A stretch of 64,000 bases of DNA, taken from positions 14,030,001 to 14,094,000 of the forward strand of contig JARKIP010000064.1 in NCBI GenBank assembly GCA_029990175.1, read 5' to 3'. Below are positions 58,631 to 64,000 of the stretch, in pieces. The notes beneath the pieces are model-generated. The model did no database searches. It had not been told where the DNA came from and worked only from the letters and a program-made list of their open reading frames with translations. Made by a program: the position numbers and the translations under genes. Positions within the stretch are counted from its first letter, which is position 1. Every line of letters begins with the position of its first letter. Source of the stretch: Petunia secreta (Eukaryota; Streptophyta; Magnoliopsida; Solanales; Solanaceae).

Positions 58631-59371
58631 CACTCTTCGTTTGGTTATATGTGTTTTATATGCAACTCACCGAAACTCTTTTCATGTTATCACTTTACGT
58701 GCTCCAACATAAAAACAAGGGGGGTGGTGAGAGGCCCCTGTAGGCCAGGTAAGACCTTTATAAAGGCAAAAGACCTTACCAATAGGTAAATTTTTAAAGT
58801 TTTTCAAAAAAAACTCTTATGTGACAAAACTTCCATGAAAATAAGAGAAGTCGTTCACAAGGCCAGCGACTCGGCCAGAGCCAATCTACAAAGTCGTGCA
58901 ACAACTTTCGACTATCAAAACGATAAGCAAGGTTATACGCACAGAGCAATGATTCGGCCAAAACTCTAACGACCACGATTCGGTCAGACTACTTACAACT
59001 TACGACCTCTTCCTAACGAAAGCCTAAGTTAAAAACATTCGGGCAAACTTTTGGAGACCAGAACTTAATAAAGTTCAAACTTCAGAAAATTCCCAATCAT
59101 AAGGCACGAAAGCCACAACACATGCAAATAAAAGATCAAAAGTTCAGGCTAAATATAGTCATTGAATAGATCTAAAAGCATATATACATTATCCTGTAAA
59201 ACGATAAGATGCCGAAAACGGCTGACAGAAGTTTACAGAGTGATCAAAGGCCAAATGAAACTGGCCATACAAGAGACCAGAAAGTCTTTACCAGACTTCT
59301 GTCCACAAACAAACAAATCTGGCTCTCGCCAAACAATAAAAAATACATCAATCAAAGATTGAAAAAGGGCA
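58631..59371 (+). other. 3' region between tRNA-like sequence and aORF copy 2
   Basis: Non-coding in sense. From 58821 (gtgacaaaacttcc) it aligns with the left unit from 32192; this is the fusion point of LTR A with the internal region, with only a 2-4 base overlap (cgt/gt). Confidence 0.75.
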
Positions 59372-62159
59372 TCAACATTTAGGGCTACGACCAGAACTCG
59401 ACGCACCAGCTCCGTCGGTTCTGCCATCGTCCCCTGAATTCTCGCCGTCATCTTCGTCCTCATCTTCATCTTCACCTTCAGACTCCTCAGGAGAGAGATT
59501 CAGTGCTTGTCTTATTCTACGAACAGCGCTCTTTGTCGTCTGCAGCATCTCCTCAACATTAACTTGTTTAGCCTGAATCTGCACGAGCAAAGTACGCTTG
59601 GCCTCAAGCGCAGCAAGCTTGGCCTTAATCTCAGACTGATCGCGAAGGTTTGCCAAGTCTTTTGTTAGAGCGGCCTAAGCACTCATCAATTGAGCGACCT
59701 GATCCTTGGCAGCCTGGAGTTCAGCTCTGGCCTTAGTAGATCCTTCATTGGCCCTTTGCAGATCCATCTCAAGGGATGCACGATCAACAATAGCACTGTT
59801 CAAAGAAGTTGTACATTCTTCGAGTAATCTCTCTAGACCCTGAGTAGAGCGTGCGAAGAGAAGAAGGTCCTTCTCCCTGGTGAGTGCGTTAATCTGCTCG
59901 ACACGTTCATTGTTGACATCAGTCAACCGATTAACCTCACCCCCTAGGAGACCACACTGCTCCATCAAGGGCTTGTTCTCCTTCAGAGCATCTAGCAACT
60001 CTTTCTTTACCTCGAATACTTGATCGACGTTGTTAAGCCTGGAGCGAAACATGAGCTCGGCAGCCAGCATACTTGACTGAAAAAGCAAAACAATTCAAGG
60101 TTAGAAGTCCGAGGCTAAAGTTATTCCTAACACAAAGCGGAAAACACTTACACGGGAAGAATCAGCAGCAATATGAAAGGCCAATTCCTCATCACTTAGC
60201 TCCCTCAGCACCCATTCTTCACGGGGATCGATGAGCGAAGAGATCGCCTTAGCCAAACCACCTGCTCCAGTTATGAAGTTAAAGTCAGGGGCAAGTTTCA
60301 GGGTATGCTTCCTCTCACAGTACTTGGGTTCCCAAGCCTGCTCGGAAGGATAATTTGGTCCAAACTTGTAACGGACACCCCTGATGTCCTTCAATTCGGT
60401 CTGGCCACCGATGACTGACCGCCAGATGAACCTTGTTGATGAAAGGTTAGAATCACATTCCACTCCAGGATTTATCGTCTCGCACTCGCGAAGACCGACC
60501 GGTGCCGCCCCCTCAGTAGCCACATTCTCCAGGTCCTCAAAACGAAAAACACGAGGACCTCGGCTACTCTCTTGGGGAGCTTCTTCCCTAACTTCTTCCT
60601 TTACTTCTTCTTCTTCTTCTTCACCCACCTTTATTTTCCCCTTGTCTACACGAGAAGGAGCTGCCTCCACCCCGTCATCAACTCGAGGACTCCTCTCTGG
60701 AGTACGGACAGCATCCTCCTCGGCCCTTCTTCTGTCACTTCGAAGATGAGGTCTTCGCCTAAGGGGAACATCAACTTCGGCCTCAGTGTCCGAAAGATAG
60801 ATAACCTTCTTGGCTAAACCCTCTCCCCGTGCAAACTCGGGGACTTCAACAACAGTCTGGACATTCTCTTCCACGGGCCCCGGTACACTGGCCCTAGACG
60901 AAGGCTCACCCCCAGCAGATGAGGCTTGCCCGGCAGCCACGGAAGTCTTACGAGCAGACCTCTTCCGTGCTCCACCTTCGTCTTGGCTCTTCTTCTTTCT
61001 TTTCAGGGAGTCCAGACCACCAGACAAGAGTTCCTCGCCCCCCTCCCTGCTGCGCAGTGCCTCCATCAAAGCTTGTATAGCCGTGGCCTCAGCATCTGGG
61101 TCAGCGACAGGCTCGGAAGGCCCGTCTTGGGGGGGAGCAGGAAAGAAATCTCCTGAAGTACCCAAACTTACAAAAAGGTAAAACGGTCAGATACGGAGAA
61201 GTTTCAAAGGAGAAGGATAATCATGAAAGCAGAAATATTCTCACCATGATTTTTCACAGTCAAACTTTTATGGGCAGCAAAATGCGCCTATTCTCTCCTC
61301 TCAGGAGCGAACTCCTTCAAAATTGCCTCAACCTACGTCGTTAGCTCATCGACAGATATGAGCCGGTCGTAGGGTTGCTTGGCCGCTACAAAAAGAAATT
61401 TAACGGAGTTAGCATATGAGAAGGAAAAGAAGAACAGGAAGAATTTCAAAAATACTCGGGGACTTACGCTTCTTATTCCAGACTTCTGGAAGATAAGTCT
61501 TGTCGCCAAAAGTCAAGGCCGAGGAGCGTACGAACAGATACCGGTGTACCCAGCCTCGGTCACCTGTATCTTCAGAACTGCGCACCAAGCCCTTGCTCCC
61601 GCACATCCTGGCATTCACATAGCCGTCTTTAAAAATTTGTATACTGTACAAAGAAATAAAATGTTCGTATCCAAAAAACTGATCGGTTTCCATTACAAAC
61701 CAATCTAAAAGCGTAACTATTCTGTATAAACTGGGGCACAGCTGCCCCGGGCAGAGCAGGTACTCCCTGCAGAGCCTCTCCAGCACAGGGTGCAGGGGTA
61801 ACCTACATCCCACTGTGAAAGGGTAGGTGAACATGGTTGTCCACCCAGCCCTATGGGAAGTAATATTCTCCTCCTCGGAGACCGGCAAAAGGGGAACCTC
61901 ATCACCCCAGTGGCAATCCATCCTCACTCGTGGGATCAACTCCTTCGTGATCCCAGACCTAAACCTATACGCCGGCCAGTTGCGCGTATCTCCTTCTTTA
62001 TTATTAAAGGACTTAATGTTACAGTCCGCCTCTAATTCACCCCCATTTCTTGGGGATAATTTCTGTAGCAGTAGCCTGAGTAGCCCGAGGCCTAGGAGTG
62101 GCCGATGAGGAACTACCAGCAATATCTGTGCCTTGGTTTTTTCTAGATCTTGAAGTCAT
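59372..62159 (-). pseudogene. Antisense ORF (aORF) copy 2, broken
   Basis: Same exon layout as copy 1: exon 1 62159-61468 with the same GTAAGT donor, the Ser/Glu-rich exon about 61166-60152, and the coiled-coil exon 60076-59372. Two copy-specific lesions: an extra C in a C run near 62040 shifts the frame in exon 1 upstream of GELEADCNIKSF, and a CAG to TAG change near 59678 (MSAQAAL becomes MSA-stop) truncates the coiled coil. The TAG at the end of exon 2 is shared with copy 1. It is also one glutamate codon shorter in the poly-Glu tract (about 60605). Confidence 0.8.
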
Positions 62160-62275
62160 GATTTCAGAAAGATTATGAAATTAGCAAGAAGAATTCAAAA
62201 GCTAGTTCAAAGGTTTTCAATGAACTGCAGAGAAGAAATAAAGGTAAGTAAAAGGTTTCTCATCAAGCAAACCCC

Positions 62276-62283
62276 TATTTATA
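62276..62283 (-). promoter_or_regulatory. TATA box for aORF copy 2
   Basis: Minus strand ctataaatagggg, at the same spacing to the ATG as in copy 1; the flank differs only by cattcc versus cactcc. Confidence 0.6.
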
Positions 62284-62709
62284 GGAATGAAGATTCAGCC
62301 CCTCAACTTCCTTCCAGACACGTGGAGGTCATCCGAGAAACTACGATCAGATCTGGCTGTCAAAAGAAAGAGTAGGGTTCATCAAATTTTATAGTGTCAT
62401 TATTATCCTGAAGAGAAGCGGTCACCTTGCGATCAACAGACGACGTGTGCACGTGACTGAAGCGGTTAAAATCATTTCTTTTACTCTTGGGACGCGCAGT
62501 AGTCACTTAAGAATGAACTGCAATTACGCAGGCGTGCCAGCTGCAGTTACTTTTTTATACGGCGCATTAAATGCGCACGTCATAAGGGCTTGTCACATAG
62601 CTGATCAGTCTCATACGTCACCAAGCCACATCACATGAAGACAAAAGTTAACAAAGCAGAAACTCCCGCCAAAATTCCTATCCGCTCCTCGAATAGATAC
62701 TCTGCTCGA

Positions 62710-62726
62710 GAAGTGCGGGGACTATC
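62710..62726 (+). other. Polypurine tract of the Retand-like unit
   Basis: gaagtgcggggactatc directly before LTR C; identical in front of LTR B (41452-41468). Confidence 0.85.
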
Positions 62727-63427
62727 TGTATTGGATAAAAGCTGACTGGACTTGAAAAGGTGACATGTGTGTACCACGTGGCACGAGCAGAAGTTCCAAC
62801 GGACAGACATTTATCACGAGCAGACCTGGAGGAGTTATGAAACACTTCAACAGTCAACACGGTCTAAGTGAGCAGTTATTAACATGATCATTCACGATCA
62901 TTCAATTAATGGTCATTAAGGCAATCATTACAACCCAGCGGTTATGCCTCCAACGGGTACGTACCCAGCGGTTATGCCTCCAACGGATACGTGCCCAGCG
63001 GTTACTTATCCAGACGGATCCATGCCCAGCGGTTACGAATCCCAACGGGTGCCTACCAGACTTATAAATAGCATTTGCCCTAAATGATTGTAACAAAACT
63101 TTACTTCCTGCCTACAATATCAATAAGAATACTCTCTCACTCTTGCTCTGATATTCCTTTTACTCATATTTTTCCTATCATTTTAGTACTTTGATCCTCT
63201 GAGTGCGACTGGTATCGAAGAACTCTCCACGAGGATAAGCGATACGATACGGTTACCTCTCATTATTTCTGTTTATGCTTTATCCTTATTAGTTAATACT
63301 TATATCTCGTTCTCGTATTGTCACTATTTTGGTTCGACGCCCAAACTCTTAATCTCAACTATTGATCGTGACACCGCAAATATAAATTTAATTGTTAATT
63401 GGCCTAAAATCGGATCTAGGTTAAACA
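62727..63427 (+). repeat. LTR C of the composite (3' LTR)
   Basis: 701 bp, tgtattggataaaa...ggttaaaca, followed by the TSD atact. Near its end it has a few more bases than LTR B (tattgtcactattttggttcg versus tacgtcaccattcg). Confidence 0.94.
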
Positions 63428-63432
63428 ATACT
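63428..63432. repeat. Target-site duplication atact (right)
   Basis: Exact match to 31591-31595. Confidence 0.92.
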
Positions 63433-63905
63433 GAGATATCCAAAGGCACAATCAATTATCCTTGTATTATTAAGGAAAGGATCTGCAATGCAAAGGCTAT
63501 ACGTATGATGATTGAAAAGAAGATTTAGATGAGAGAAAATCAAAATTTGAGTATGTCATTCTTGCTAAACAATGACGATGTGCATATTGTTGAATAACAA
63601 GAACAATCATTAGCCTTACTTAAATAAAAGCTGAATTTGGAGAACTTTCAGCAATTGTGCTACAAGCTTTTGGGCTAAATGTCTTTTTAGTATATTTGAG
63701 TGTGTTTGTTAGTTCTATTGAATTAGTGGCAATCAACAGTGATAGTCAAGTATCAATAGCTTACACAAAAATGTCCCAAATATCATTGAAAGACAACATA
63801 TTGATATAAAGTATAATTTCGTTCGAGACATAGTTGTACATAGAAAAGTGAACATGAAATACATCTATACATATTATATGATGGGCATTGAGTTTGCGTA
63901 GATGT
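63433..63905 (+). pseudogene. Degenerate copia pol, RNase H part
   Basis: Starts LRYPKGTINY (copia LRYLKGT motif) immediately after the TSD. Further on come DSQVSIAYTKMSQ near 63740 and, in shifted frames, HIDIKYNFVRD and VNMKYIYTYYMMGIE near 63800-63890, the C-terminal RNase H of copia pol. It continues the remnant at 30990-31595 after the 31.8-kb composite is removed. Confidence 0.72.
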
Positions 63906-64000
63906 AGATGTATTTATTGTCTACACCCATTTTTCCCCGAACCCGGTTAGAGTTCGAAAAATGACTCGACTTATTGGGACTCACGGGTAAAGACTTGGAG
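63906..64000. other. Unassigned end of window
   Basis: tgtctacacccatttttccc at 63919 onward has the tg start and base composition of an LTR beginning, but the partner lies outside the window. No coding. Confidence 0.25.

Larger units (their letters stand above)
31596..63427 (+). mobile_element. Composite Tat/Retand-like element with three LTRs
   Basis: The order is LTR A (31596-32192, truncated), 3' internal region copy 1 (32193-41468, interrupted), LTR B (41469-42162), leader, gag and pol (interrupted by a chromovirus), 3' internal region copy 2 (58821-62726) and LTR C (62727-63427). One atact TSD bounds the whole. The left unit has lost the last part of its 5' LTR, its primer-binding site, gag and pol; the right unit has them all but is mutated. 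This is what unequal recombination between LTRs of one element, plus a deletion, would produce. The dual RNase H and the antisense ORF place it in the Tat lineage near Retand. Confidence 0.88.

Overview
The window is repeat-rich nuclear DNA of a flowering plant. I found no supportable host gene, rRNA gene or CRISPR array. Nearly all of it is a nest of LTR retrotransposons, most of them delimited here by 5-bp target-site duplications (TSDs) read directly from the sequence. The element types (Tat/Ogre and Retand-like Ty3/gypsy with a second RNase H, an Athila-like element, a chromovirus and Ty1/copia) fit a eudicot. Solanaceae is my best guess from remembered similarity and was not tested.

Layout. 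1-3471: 3' internal fragment of an Ogre-like element carrying 36-bp and 43-bp tandem arrays. 4093-9540: an hAT transposase pseudogene (- strand) split by a solo LTR (4587-9416, TSD caaat), which is itself split by a related solo LTR (5935-8039, TSD tatgc). 10624-14393: a decayed copia-like element. From 14588 a second, very degenerate copia element begins. Its pol remnants reappear at about 30990-31595 and 63433-63905, so it probably hosts everything between. Inside it lie (a) an Athila-like non-autonomous element (15881-30257, TSD gtgta, - strand) encoding a 294-aa Cys-rich protein, interrupted by an Ogre-like element (18596-27153, TSD aagtc) that has lost gag-pol and its primer-binding site; and (b) a 31.8-kb composite Tat/Retand-like element (31596-63427, TSD atact) with the order LTR - deleted internal region - LTR - gag-pol - antisense ORF - LTR.

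The composite is interrupted twice. A 5.4-kb non-autonomous element (35750-41113, TSD gtagg) carries an intact 811-codon ORF of unknown function. A chromovirus (44006-54582, TSD gcaaa, - strand) has lost protease and reverse transcriptase, and a solo Athila-type LTR (50776-52119, TSD cgcac) sits in its 5' LTR.

The relative order of insertion follows from the nesting. No element looks fully autonomous: the only gag-pol with all domains (Retand-like) has several stops and frameshifts. The points most worth a second look are the 811-aa ORF, the antisense spliced gene with its own TATA box (two copies), the three-LTR composite, and the very recent Ogre-like deletion derivative.
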